A DNA stretch of 64,000 bases, from NCBI RefSeq assembly GCF_900094705.1, contig NZ_FMAR01000018.1, forward strand, positions 1 through 64,000, given 5' to 3'. The position numbers were made by a program, and so were the translations under genes. The DNA comes from Chitinophaga costaii. Lineage in GTDB: Bacteria > Bacteroidota > Bacteroidia > Chitinophagales > Chitinophagaceae. This document shows, one piece after another, positions 8,682 to 16,593 of this stretch; position 1 is the stretch's first letter; the number at the start of each line of letters is the position of its first letter. A model generated the notes under the pieces. That model saw only the letters and a list, made by a program, of their open reading frames with translations, was not told the origin of the DNA and ran no database searches.

Positions 8682-9617
8682 ATGACAGTTAGAAAGATTT
8701 TATTAAAATGGGGGATGGTGGCGCTATTGCTTTTTACAGGAACCTCGCTGTTTGCGCAGGCAAATGATAATTGGAATTATAAAATGCAGGACAAAACTGT
8801 TGATGGAACCCGCATCCATTATTTACGCACTGGGAAGGGTGCGCCTGTTTTGTTGCTGCATGGTTTTCCGGAAACTGTTTATACCTGGCGGTTTATTATT
8901 TCGGAATTGTCGAAAAATCATACCGTCATTGCCATTGATCTGCCAGGGTTAGGGGAATCTTTGCCCTCACCCCATGGGTATGGACAGCAGGTCATCGCTG
9001 CACTACTACATGATTTTATGCTTAGCCTGGGGTACTCTAACACCAGCATAGTGGCCCATGATCTAGGCGTGGAGTTAGCTTACGGTTACGCATCCACTTA
9101 TTCACAGGAGGTGAACAAAGTAGCATTCCTGGATGTGCCTGTGGAAACGGAGCAAATGAAACAATTACCTTTATTGCCGGAAAATGGGCGTAGCCTCTGG
9201 TGGTTTGCCTTTCATAACGTTCCTGGGCTGCCGGAACAACTCATTCAAGGAAAGGAATACGTTTATCTAAGTTATTTTTTTACAGAAGATGCGTATAACA
9301 AAGTGCCGTTCGATAAACAACACATTGGCGTATATGTAAAGTCCTACCAGCACCCAGCTGTATTGCATGCCGCCATGGAATATTACAGGGCCACCCTGCA
9401 AAACATTGAAACGAATAAGACAAATACACAGCGAAAACTTGCAATGCCCATCCTGGCGTTGGGTGGAGAAAAGAGCTTTGGTGCACGTACCCTTTTGAGT
9501 TTTCAACAACTTGGAAGCAATGTTACCGGCGGCGTTATCGAAAATTGTGGTCATTTTATCCAGGAAGAACAACCGGCGGCGCTGCTGGATAAATTGCTGC
9601 CTTTCCTGGACAAGTGA
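8682..9617 (+). CDS. Exported alpha/beta hydrolase, epoxide-hydrolase-like
   Basis: The 311-aa product starts at ATG 8682 because the promoter -7 box lies over the longer frame. A signal peptide (MTVRKILLKWGMVALLLF…SLFAQ) is followed by an alpha/beta-hydrolase fold: oxyanion motif HGFPETVYTWR, nucleophile Asp127 in 'VAHDLGVELAYGYA', and catalytic His291 in 'ENCGHFIQEEQP'. An Asp nucleophile, not Ser, points to the epoxide hydrolase / haloalkane dehalogenase branch; with HGFPE the epoxide hydrolase reading is more likely. It probably acts in the periplasm on a reactive small molecule. The divergent HxlR regulator with overlapping operator suggests induction by the substrate or oxidative stress. 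Confidence 0.85.
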   Translation: MTVRKILLKWGMVALLLFTGTSLFAQANDNWNYKMQDKTVDGTRIHYLRTGKGAPVLLLHGFPETVYTWRFIISELSKNHTVIAIDLPGLGESLPSPHGYGQQVIAALLHDFMLSLGYSNTSIVAHDLGVELAYGYASTYSQEVNKVAFLDVPVETEQMKQLPLLPENGRSLWWFAFHNVPGLPEQLIQGKEYVYLSYFFTEDAYNKVPFDKQHIGVYVKSYQHPAVLHAAMEYYRATLQNIETNKTNTQRKLAMPILALGGEKSFGARTLLSFQQLGSNVTGGVIENCGHFIQEEQPAALLDKLLPFLDK

Positions 9618-9662
9618 TCGGATGGTAATGCGTCAGGTATAATGCCTGTACACATGAATGGT

Positions 9663-9690
9663 AAGGTCAGCGCTAAGGCTGGCCTTTTTT
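9663..9690 (+). terminator. Terminator after the hydrolase gene (within repeat copy 2)
   Basis: Arms AAGGTCAGC (9663-9671) and GCTGGCCTT (9678-9686), one G-T pair, followed by Ts. The equivalent hairpin in copy 1 is at 6695-6718. It can serve plus-strand transcripts of the hydrolase. Confidence 0.65.
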
Positions 9691-9708
9691 ATGTGTGCGC
9701 AACGGTTA

Positions 9709-9875
9709 TTAGTAGCTTTTACTCATCAATATCTGCTATAATTCATTAAACCCTTCTATCCCACAATTGCTAAAAATAATATTTCCCTTTCTATCTACGA
9801 TCATGTAGGTCGGAAAACAATTTACTTCAAGATAGTGCGTAATATTGGGAGATGCTATCTTTCTTTCATTGAACA
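9709..9875 (-). pseudogene. 3' fragment of a TlpA-like gene
   Basis: Encodes the last 55 or so residues of the same protein as 6740-7962 (RKIASPNITHYLEVNCFP…VDRKGNIIFSNCGIEGFNEL), then a TAG at the codon that is Gln in copy 1. The catalytic WCxxC part is absent. It is a non-functional duplicate whose 5' side is fused to an unrelated SDR fragment on the other strand. Confidence 0.85.
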
Positions 9876-10111
9876 CCTTAACGGATGAGCACTGGGACGA
9901 AGCCCTGGAAGTGAACCTGCTGGCTGCTGTGCGTTTGGATAGTGCCCTGCTTCCTATCATGCTGCATCAAAAAAGTGGGGTAATTATTCATATATCCACT
10001 ACCAGCAGTCAGTTTCCTATCTGGGAATCTACCATGGCCTATAGCACTGCAAAGGCTGCATTGAATACCTATAGCAAGGCTTTGGCTATAGAAGTTGCCC
10101 TCCCCAAATAA
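9876..10111 (+). pseudogene. SDR oxidoreductase fragment, both ends missing
   Basis: From about 9873 the plus strand reads 'LTDEHWDEALEVNLLAAVRL' (the NxxG-side helix of short-chain dehydrogenases), 'GVIIHISTTSSQFP' with the catalytic Ser region, and 'MAYSTAKAALNTYSKALAIE' with the catalytic Tyr-x3-Lys. The NAD-binding Gly-rich N-terminus (about 90 residues) and the C-terminal third are missing; the frame stops at 'EVALPK' where homologues continue with APxGIRVN. No start codon of its own is convincing. It is a relic trapped between the TlpA fragment and the DUF3817 gene. Confidence 0.8.
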
Positions 10112-10444
10112 TTATAATGCTTTCTTTTGTGCATCTCCTTCTGCTACTCTACTTAAAATGTGCTTGTCAATATAAAATGTACCAAACGGTATTATGCAAG
10201 CCAGCAGTACCTTCCAGGTTGTATGACGGAATTTCCATTGGTGTTCTACCCCCACGCTGAGTGTATTGAATATGAATAATACAAACAGCATCCCATGCAC
10301 AGGCCCCATTGCTTTTACCATGGATGGATTGCCTGCAATATATTTAACCGGCATGGCGATGCCGATGAGAATAAGCAGGGAAATGCCCTCTAAATAACTG
10401 ATCAGTCTTAGCCGTCCTATTTGTGTTTTGATGGATAATTCCAT
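10112..10444 (-). CDS. DUF3817 family membrane protein
   Basis: A 110-aa integral membrane protein with the DUF3817 (YdzA-like) pattern: 'RLRLISYLEGISLLILIGIA' at the N-terminus, 'GPVHGMLFVLFIFNTL' in the middle, and 'LLACIIPFGTFYIDKHIL' at the C-terminus, three hydrophobic segments in all. The biochemical role of the family is not known; many members sit next to transport or stress genes. It lies 68 bp downstream of another small membrane protein on the same strand and may be co-transcribed with it. The stop codon abuts the truncated SDR relic on the opposite strand. Confidence 0.85.
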   Translation of the reverse strand: MELSIKTQIGRLRLISYLEGISLLILIGIAMPVKYIAGNPSMVKAMGPVHGMLFVLFIFNTLSVGVEHQWKFRHTTWKVLLACIIPFGTFYIDKHILSRVAEGDAQKKAL

Positions 10445-10512
10445 GATGTAAAATGTTTGTGTATGTAGGAAAGAAATATAAATTTTACTGTGCTAAACAG
10501 GGATGTGAACAA

Positions 10513-10974
10513 TTAAAAATTCCTGATAAATGGGCGGTGTGCAAGTGGCGAAAAAGGCCAGGGAATAGCGATCAATATCAAGAGCAGCCCTATGGAAAAC
10601 CAGGTGAGCATGGTCTTGTATTTTTGCGGATCATTTTCCATTCTTTTTGCCCTGGAAGATCCGATGGTGATAACCACTACTGCTACCAGCATCAGGGATA
10701 TGTGAATATATCTAAAAAACGTTCCCTCATTTACTAACGTAGCAGGACTGTCTGACAATAGAAATTTTACGGCAGGACTTTGAAAATAAAGTGTAATACC
10801 CAACACAAGCTGAAGATGGGCGATGGTAGCTGTACAATGACGAATAACATTTGCGTTGTTAGAAAACGGTTGCTTTTTAACCAGGCCCTGAGCGGCGGTA
10901 AAAATGGCATATACAAGAATGACCAGTACCAGCCAACGCATAAATGAGTGAAGCACTAAAAGAAAAAAGTACAT
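10513..10974 (-). CDS. Conserved four-helix membrane protein
   Basis: The 153-aa protein begins directly with a hydrophobic helix (MYFFLLVLHSFMRWLVLVIL) carrying the HSFxRW motif, has 'CTATIAHLQLVLGITLYFQS', 'HISLMLVAVVVITIGSSRAK' and ends 'IGLLLILIAIPWPFSPLAHR'. The same layout recurs in many Bacteroidota as an unnamed inner-membrane protein; conserved His residues in two helices recall haem- or quinone-binding cytochrome b561-like proteins, but that is only a resemblance. It precedes the DUF3817 gene on the same strand. Confidence 0.75.
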   Translation of the reverse strand: MYFFLLVLHSFMRWLVLVILVYAIFTAAQGLVKKQPFSNNANVIRHCTATIAHLQLVLGITLYFQSPAVKFLLSDSPATLVNEGTFFRYIHISLMLVAVVVITIGSSRAKRMENDPQKYKTMLTWFSIGLLLILIAIPWPFSPLAHRPFIRNF

Positions 10975-11099
10975 ACTTGAAAATTTGTAAACATAACATT
11001 ATAAGATTTATTCCTTGCTGTGGATCAGCACCACCGGGCAGCAGTCAGCCATTCACACATAGTAGCACCATGCATGTTGGAATCTTTTTGCTGCGTCGA

Positions 11100-12155
11100 T
11101 TAGTTAAAAGAATCCCATGATTTGATAGGAAGCAGTTCTTTTATTTCAGGTGTATTAAGGGAGGTCCGGAATGCCCGTCTGTAGTCGGAGGGTGTGGTCA
11201 TGAGGTGCCTTAAAAAGACTCGCCGCATGGATATTAAATTTCCCAGGCCACTTTGTTCCGCTATTCTTTCGAGGGATAGGTCTGTATTCTCCAGCAATTT
11301 CCGGGCTTTTTCAACCCGCAGTTTCTCAATAAATTTCGCGGGTGGCATGCCGGTTTGTTTTTGCAGCACACGGGTTAGATTACGCACACTCATGTTAAAA
11401 TGTGCAGCTATTTTGCCTACATCCACCGGCTCCTGTAAGTGATCGCTGAGCCAATGTTGTAGTTTTTGCCCTATGTTGGAATTTTCGTACAGGGGAAGCA
11501 GGCTGCCAAACTGCGCCTGGAAACCGGGCCTGCTCAGGTAATACACCAGGTGCCTGGCCACCTTGATGGCGATGTCTTTGCCAAAATCTTCTTCAACCAG
11601 CGCAAGCGCCAGGTCTATTCCGGAAGACACGCCGGCGGAAGTGTAAATAGGGCCGTCATGAATGAAGAATGCATTTGCATCAACATCTATGCGGGGATAA
11701 TGTTTTTTTAATTGCTCGCTGAGGTTCCAGTGTGTAGTAGCTTTCCGACCATCCAGCAGGCCCACTTTAGCCAGTGAAAATGCGCCCGCACATACGGATG
11801 TGATACGTCGGGTATTCTTTTCGTTGATCCCTGAAAGCCACGTATAAAATGGTTCAAATACTGTTTCATTACCTTCCCAATAATCATTTCCTGCAATCAC
11901 GAGCGTGTCAATAGGTGTATGGATATCCATTGCACATAATTTGCAGGAGAACGCAAGGCCGGTTTCGGAAATTACTTTTTTATCTGCAGTGGGCGCCACG
12001 ATCATAACATCGTATCCATGAGCAGTACCAAGCGCCTGCAGGCATTTATCGGCAGTGGTAAAAACGTCGGCCGGGCCCGTAATATCGAGCAGCAGCTGGC
12101 TGGTCATCGCTACAATGACTACCTGCTTTTTCTGTGGGCGTTCGTCTTCCTTCAT
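11100..12155 (-). CDS. GlxA-type AraC regulator (DJ-1/PfpI-like + HTH)
   Basis: The start is set at ATG 12155: AGGAGGAAA lies immediately upstream, while the in-frame ATG at 12170 sits at the predicted transcription start. The N-terminal half is a DJ-1/PfpI-like domain ('VVIVAMTSQLLLDITGPADV', then 'RRITSVCAGAFSLAKVGLLD' with the Cys-elbow, then 'TTHWNL' and 'YTSAGVSSGIDLALALVE'). The C-terminal half is an AraC HTH pair ('NMSVRNLTRVLQKQTGMPPA', 'LERIAEQSGLGNLISMRRVF'). GlxA-family proteins are transcriptional activators of small-molecule catabolism or stress genes; the DJ-1 part is usually a ligand sensor, not an enzyme. The target is not evident from the neighbours. Confidence 0.9.
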   Translation of the reverse strand: MKEDERPQKKQVVIVAMTSQLLLDITGPADVFTTADKCLQALGTAHGYDVMIVAPTADKKVISETGLAFSCKLCAMDIHTPIDTLVIAGNDYWEGNETVFEPFYTWLSGINEKNTRRITSVCAGAFSLAKVGLLDGRKATTHWNLSEQLKKHYPRIDVDANAFFIHDGPIYTSAGVSSGIDLALALVEEDFGKDIAIKVARHLVYYLSRPGFQAQFGSLLPLYENSNIGQKLQHWLSDHLQEPVDVGKIAAHFNMSVRNLTRVLQKQTGMPPAKFIEKLRVEKARKLLENTDLSLERIAEQSGLGNLISMRRVFLRHLMTTPSDYRRAFRTSLNTPEIKELLPIKSWDSFN

Positions 12156-12174
12156 TTTCCTCCTGTTCATTGCC

Positions 12175-12205
12175 CAAAATTACATCAAGGCTGATTTGTC
12201 TCAAA
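12175..12205 (-). promoter_or_regulatory. Promoter of the GlxA-type regulator
   Basis: On the minus strand TTTG (12202-12205) and TAATTTTG (12175-12182) are separated by 19 bp, matching the Bacteroidota consensus. The expected transcription start falls around 12170, giving a short leader with an AGGAGG site before ATG 12155. Confidence 0.7.
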
Positions 12206-12309
12206 GGACATAAATCATACAATTTAGGACATTGTTTGCTGGATTGCTGTTGGCAGTCAGGAAATGGCGTGGTTTGTTAAGACCAGTTTACGTTTAGTAC
12301 ATATGTGTG

Positions 12310-12362
12310 TTTAATATTTATTATATATATATTATTAATATTTATATAGTTATATATAAATG
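12310..12362. other. AT-only low-complexity tract
   Basis: About 50 bp composed almost only of A and T (alternating TATA and TTAATATTT blocks) between the divergent upstream side of the GlxA gene and the end of the LLM oxidoreductase gene. No hairpin terminator is seen on this side; the tract may be a curved or easily melted spacer. Confidence 0.5.
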
Positions 12363-12408
12363 TATCTTGTAATTTTTGCCTGCTTTTTTCGCTAACACCT
12401 GTATTGTC

Positions 12409-13431
12409 TTACAGGGCTTGGTGAAGCAGGGGAATCACCTTTTGGCCGATAAGTGCTATTGAGCCTAACAATTGTTGATGCGTAAGTCCGGCATTGTCCA
12501 TTTGAAAAGTAAACCTGTCTACCCCGCCCAATGCTTTGCTGTGTCTTAATAACTTTTCGGCTACCTGTTCAGGTCCGCCCACGACTAATACGCCCCTGGG
12601 TGCAACGGAGGCATTGAACTGTGCGCGGGTAACGGGCGGCCAGCCGCGTTCTTTACCTAATTTGGTCCAAAGTTCAATATAGCCCGGATAGTAATCCTCA
12701 ATGGCCTGCTCATCTGTTGCGGCTACGTAGCCCGGTGAGTGAAGGCCCACCTTTAATTGTTCCGGCGTAAAACCTGCTTTACGTCCGGCTTCCCGGTACA
12801 GCTCTACCAGCGGGCGAAAACGTTCTGTTTCACCACCAATTATAGCCACCATTAAGGGCAGCCCTAAGGTGCCTGCGCGGACAAATGATGCTGGCGTGCC
12901 ACCTACGCCGAGCCATACGGGCAATTTTTCCTGTAATGCTCTTGGATAAACGGGTTGGTTGTGTAAGGCAGGCCTGAACTTACCAGACCATGTTATGAAT
13001 TCCTGGTCACGAATGCGGAGCAGCAGGTCTAACTTTTCTTTAAACAGCGCATCGTAATCATCCAGGTCAAAACCAAAGAGGGGATAGGCTTCTATGGCAG
13101 ACCCACGGCCTACCACCAGTTCTGCACGCCCTTTTGACACCAGGTCTAACGTAGCAAAACTTTGGTAAACACGCACCGGGTCTGCGGTACTCAACACCGT
13201 TACGGCACTGGTAAGCCGGATGCGTTTTGTGCGGGCTGCTGCTGCGGCCAGTATAACTGCCGGGGCAGAATCGAGGAATTCTTTTTTATGATGTTCGCCT
13301 ATGCCAAAAATATCTAACCCTGCTTCATCGGCCTTTACAATTCTTTCCAGCAACTGTTCCATGGCTTCCACGCTACTAAGGGTGTTAGTTCCGTACATGG
13401 CTGATGCAAAACTATCTATTCCTATTTCCAT
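12409..13431 (-). CDS. LLM-class flavin-dependent oxidoreductase
   Basis: A 340-aa luciferase-like TIM barrel. It begins 'MEIGIDSFAS', has 'GLDIFGIGEHHKKEFLDSAP' (the conserved GEHH motif near the flavin), 'RIRLTSAVTVLSTADPVRVY', 'GRAELVVGRGSAIEAYPLFG' and 'LPVWLGVGGTPASFVRAGTL'. Family members use FMN or F420 to oxidise varied small substrates; Bacteroidota members probably use FMN. No flavin reductase is adjacent, and the gene stands alone between two intergenic regions, so its substrate is not predictable. Length and motifs are complete. Confidence 0.9.
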   Translation of the reverse strand: MEIGIDSFASAMYGTNTLSSVEAMEQLLERIVKADEAGLDIFGIGEHHKKEFLDSAPAVILAAAAARTKRIRLTSAVTVLSTADPVRVYQSFATLDLVSKGRAELVVGRGSAIEAYPLFGFDLDDYDALFKEKLDLLLRIRDQEFITWSGKFRPALHNQPVYPRALQEKLPVWLGVGGTPASFVRAGTLGLPLMVAIIGGETERFRPLVELYREAGRKAGFTPEQLKVGLHSPGYVAATDEQAIEDYYPGYIELWTKLGKERGWPPVTRAQFNASVAPRGVLVVGGPEQVAEKLLRHSKALGGVDRFTFQMDNAGLTHQQLLGSIALIGQKVIPLLHQAL

Positions 13432-13640
13432 GATCTAGTGTTTTAATAGTGGTATTTAATGGGCACCAAGTTAAGCTTTTAAGTTCGTCTGTTTGTGGAG
13501 GTATCCGAAAGGAAAGCTATCGTTTACTTGCCTGGAGTGCAAGCCCTGTATGGATGCTGTGGTTGCCACATACCGGGTGTTCGTTTCGCCTAACCAAATA
13601 GAGAATACACCCGGCATACTATTAGCATAAGCTTCTTTAT

Positions 13641-13691
13641 ACAAAACAGCGAAGCCATCTAACTTGTTTTTAGATGGCTTCGCTGTTTTGT
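13641..13691. terminator. Very long perfect hairpin, bidirectional terminator
   Basis: Perfect 22-bp arms (13641-13662 and 13670-13691) with a 7-base loop. AACA/TGTT-rich ends supply T-rich runs on both strands. It lies between the LLM gene's upstream side and the end of the exported protein gene 13721-14212 (minus), which it probably terminates. Confidence 0.75.
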
Positions 13692-13720
13692 GGGCGTTAC
13701 CGAACGCCAGACAAAAAAAG

Positions 13721-14212
13721 TTAAAAGGGAGGATAGCCGCCTAAGCTGCCCCTGCTCACGCTTACACTACCGGAAATAGAAAACGTTCGTTGGTCATTCA
13801 TATACATCAAGCCTAGTTGCGCCGCAGGATAAACGCCAAAATTGCTCGTGCTCATATAGCTGCGGTTTTTAATGCCCTGTTGGTAAAAGGCGCTGTTACT
13901 GTAGAAATAGGAGGGTGAAAGGGATATTCCGCCAAAGGCGCTTACGTTATTAGTGAGCTGCCGGTTAACCTGCCATCCCAGCGGGGCCGATAAAAAGGAG
14001 CCGCTGCCACCCCTGAAGGCAACAAAGCCAGTCGTAATGCTGGCATATCTCGTGAGCGACCATTTGGAACGAAGGTTATTCGTATCCATCACAGGACTAG
14101 TGCGCCCAAAGCCGTATGGATATGTATTCATCATGCCCAAAGGGTAGGGCGACTGTGCATTTGCCGCTACCGTCTTCGTTAAAATAACCGCAAAAAGGAG
14201 GAGCCATTTCAT
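13721..14212 (-). CDS. Exported hypothetical protein, barrel-like
   Basis: The start is set at ATG 14212, beginning a signal peptide (MKWLLLFAVILTKTVAANAQ); the frame also has an ATG at 14230. The mature part (about 143 aa) alternates polar and aromatic residues (…NRQLTNNVSAFGGISLSPSY…, …FGVYPAAQLGLMYMNDQRTF…) and ends 'SLGGYPPF', which suggests an outer-membrane beta-structure. I do not recognise a family. It is immediately followed by a strong hairpin, so it is a single-gene transcript. Confidence 0.65.
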   Translation of the reverse strand: MKWLLLFAVILTKTVAANAQSPYPLGMMNTYPYGFGRTSPVMDTNNLRSKWSLTRYASITTGFVAFRGGSGSFLSAPLGWQVNRQLTNNVSAFGGISLSPSYFYSNSAFYQQGIKNRSYMSTSNFGVYPAAQLGLMYMNDQRTFSISGSVSVSRGSLGGYPPF

Positions 14213-14345
14213 CTGAACAAATATACGCATCCGCGGCTATTAAAATTGTTAAATGTCCGGTACCGGTACACGCCCAAAGTACCATGGGTAAGGGGGATCA
14301 GGTGCTGCCTTGGAATTAATATGCCGGTGTTTGCTGCTTTCCGTT

Positions 14346-14353
14346 TAAATTTG
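14346..14353 (+). promoter_or_regulatory. -7 element for the START-domain gene
   Basis: TAAATTTG matches TAnnTTTG 34 bases before ATG 14387. No TTG is found at the right spacing, so only the -7 box is supported. Confidence 0.4.
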
Positions 14354-14386
14354 TAGCGGCAATAATTAAATACAAAAGGCAAGAAG

Positions 14387-15028
14387 ATGTACATGAGATG
14401 GGTAATGTTATGCCTAGTAGCAGGTATGAATACGGCGATGGCGCAAACGGACTGGAAATTGAATACGGATAAGGGAGGCATTAAAATTTATACCAGCCTC
14501 TTATCAGACTCTAAAGTGAAGGCAGTGAAAGTATCCTGCAATGTACAGTCAACACTTTCACAGTTTATTACATTGCTACTGGATGTGAAGAGCGCACCGG
14601 AGTGGGTTTATCACACCAAATCGGCAGTGCTGGTAAAGCAAGTTTCACCATCCGAACTTTATTATTACTCGGAAGTAAATTTACCCTGGCCTATTCAGAA
14701 CAGGGATTTTGTGGCGCATTTAACGGTAACGCAGCACCCGGTCACTAAAGTTGTAACCGTAGATGGGCCTGCAGTGGGAGGGATGGTGCCGGTAAAAACA
14801 GGTATTGTACGGATAGAAAATTCAATGGGAAAATGGGTGATCACCCCACTGGTAAACGGTTATTTGAGCGTGATCTATACCCTCCATGTAGATCCGGGAG
14901 GATCGCTACCCGCATGGCTGGTGAATATGTTTGCCACGGAAGGGCCTTATAAGATTTTTGAAAACTTACAACAGCAGTTGCTAAAACCAGCCTATAAAGG
15001 GGTGAAGCTGGCTTATATTAAGGAGTAA
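14387..15028 (+). CDS. Exported START-domain lipid-binding protein
   Basis: A signal peptide (MRWVMLCLVAGMNTAMAQ, after a first Met-Tyr) precedes a START-like domain of about 190 residues. The recognisable parts are 'DWKLNTDKGGIKIYTSLLSD', 'DVKSAPEWVYHTKSAVLVKQ', 'YYYSEVNLPWPIQNRDFVAH' (the family's PWPxxNRDxV motif) and 'GSLPAWLVNMFATEGPYKIF' (the PxWLxN C-terminal helix). START domains bind single lipid or hydrophobic molecules in a closed cavity. An exported bacterial version suggests periplasmic lipid handling; the ligand is unknown. Confidence 0.85.
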   Translation: MYMRWVMLCLVAGMNTAMAQTDWKLNTDKGGIKIYTSLLSDSKVKAVKVSCNVQSTLSQFITLLLDVKSAPEWVYHTKSAVLVKQVSPSELYYYSEVNLPWPIQNRDFVAHLTVTQHPVTKVVTVDGPAVGGMVPVKTGIVRIENSMGKWVITPLVNGYLSVIYTLHVDPGGSLPAWLVNMFATEGPYKIFENLQQQLLKPAYKGVKLAYIKE

Positions 15029-15498
15029 GATAAGCCGCCTCCTTTTGATAGTGAATCTCCTCAACATCCTTTGCCTACAGATGATGTCTATACCTGTTGA
15101 CTATTCCATGGTACTTACTCTTAAAATATAAATTAACAACAACCAGTATGCTACCTTTTCCGGAAGCAGGGCTGCATTCGGCTATTGTGAAATTAATATC
15201 AGCACTATTAAAAGACGAAAAAATGTAATAGATTTAAGCAGCCGATGAGAAATATCACAAATTCAGGTGTTTAAGATCAGGCATACAACCAAAATCCCCC
15301 AAAATGAGGCAAAAGAACTTTTCCCTAAAGTTGGCCCAGGCATACCTTACGCTCGTCCCCATTCTGACGTTAATATTGTGCCTTGGCTGAGGCTGTGTGT
15401 GCCTTAACTTTTTAATGGTTATATTGAAAAATATCACTCTTTAACACCATAATATCCTTAACACCCTTATTGTATTAAACCATAAATAAGCAGTCAAT
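15029..15498. other. 470-bp intergenic region with two very short frames
   Basis: No gene of normal size. Two short plus-strand frames can be read: 15148-15228 (26 codons, MLPFPEAGLHSAIVKLISAL…) and 15304-15390 (28 codons, hydrophobic, NFSLKLAQAYLTLVPILTLI). The first could be a truncated gene start, the second a small membrane peptide; neither has a clear ribosome-binding site. No terminator with a T run was found after the START gene. Confidence 0.4.
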
Positions 15499-16572
15499 AT
15501 GCCTCATGAAACACAAGAAAACGACCATTGTTTTATATGCGAAGCAGCATTGCCTTTTAATCCTCGTTATCCTGTAAGGTTATGCGAGGACTGTATAGGA
15601 AAAGCGGTAAATGTAAAAGGGGAAAAGCTTACGTTCTACAATGAAGGCATTTCCGGCGGTTTTCAATCCTATAATCAGGCTACCAAAACCTATGGTAAAG
15701 AACATGCCTGCCTGGTAGGCGGCTATCCCTGTTATGCCAATGAAGCTTATATGGGTGGCATAGTGCTGGTGCCTACGGAAGATGCTATATCCAAAAAGTC
15801 CGCTGGGAAAAGCCGGAATAACATGGTGAAGGGATGGCTGATAGTGGTGTTGCCGGTACTGGCTGCTGCTTTGTTATATTATGCTTATACTATAAGCCGG
15901 AATGGATATATGGACATTGGCTTTACTTTATTTGACGGGCTGCTGCTCGGTGCTGGTATTTGCATGTTGGTATGGTCATTTTTTTTAGCGGTAAAAAGTG
16001 TATTTGTGGCCCTGCTTGTCTGTTTGCTGTACCTGGCGGCCTTATTTTATATAGATTATTATTACGATTATAAAAACGATGTTTTCTTTAACATGGCTGC
16101 CATCACAGTCCTCATCCTTGCTGCCATCTTACTCACCATTCTTGTACTCAATATACCTCCTGTTAATCAGCGCATGAAGTCCTTACAGGCCAATGGCCCG
16201 CGTGGGCCGGAGTTGTGGGTGATCTTTGTTATACTCCCCGTATTTTCACTTGTGGGCGGGCATATTTATCTGCAAATTGCTAGTAGCCATCGGGTAAAGC
16301 AGTTCCTGAACGCCCTCCCCACCGACACTGCGGTAGCTACGGTTACGGATGTACGTAATTATAAAACCAGCGCCGCAAGCAGGACTACCCGGTACATCAA
16401 TAACCGGCAGCATAGCGATGCATTGTTAGAATACAGTGTAGACGGCGTGAAAATATACCGGGTATTGGACAATAGAAAGACACAATACCAGCAAGGAGAT
16501 AAGTTGGAAGTGAAATATGTAAAAGAACAGCCCGATATGTTTGAAATAGTAGCGCCGGTGCCTGCTCAATGA
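15499..16572 (+). CDS. Membrane protein with N-terminal Cys4 motif and DUF3592-like tail
   Basis: A 357-aa protein with three parts. Residues 1-40 carry two CxxC pairs (HCFICEAAL, LCEDCIGK), likely a zinc ribbon. Residues 110-275 hold about five or six hydrophobic helices (GWLIVVLPVLAAALLYYAYT, LLLGAGICMLVWSFFLAVKS, AAITVLILAAILLTILVLNI, WVIFVILPVFSLVGGHIYLQ). The C-terminal 80 residues form a soluble beta domain ('ATVTDVRNYKTSAASRTTRY', 'LEYSVDGVKIYRV', 'GDKLEVKYVKEQPDMFEI') resembling DUF3592, which is thought to face the outside. Function unknown; it stands alone. Confidence 0.7.
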   Translation: MPHETQENDHCFICEAALPFNPRYPVRLCEDCIGKAVNVKGEKLTFYNEGISGGFQSYNQATKTYGKEHACLVGGYPCYANEAYMGGIVLVPTEDAISKKSAGKSRNNMVKGWLIVVLPVLAAALLYYAYTISRNGYMDIGFTLFDGLLLGAGICMLVWSFFLAVKSVFVALLVCLLYLAALFYIDYYYDYKNDVFFNMAAITVLILAAILLTILVLNIPPVNQRMKSLQANGPRGPELWVIFVILPVFSLVGGHIYLQIASSHRVKQFLNALPTDTAVATVTDVRNYKTSAASRTTRYINNRQHSDALLEYSVDGVKIYRVLDNRKTQYQQGDKLEVKYVKEQPDMFEIVAPVPAQ

Positions 16573-16593
16573 GGGCAAGGGCAGCCTGCCAGG

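Larger units (their letters stand above)
9651..9875. repeat. 225-bp direct repeat, copy 2
   Basis: Near-identical to 6683-6906, same orientation. It begins after the hydrolase stop and ends abruptly at 9875, where SDR coding sequence begins. Confidence 0.9.

Noticed and set aside
10453..10737. Plus-strand frame (94 codons)
   Set aside because: Overlaps the conserved four-helix membrane protein on the other strand and is rich in basic and Cys residues without pattern.
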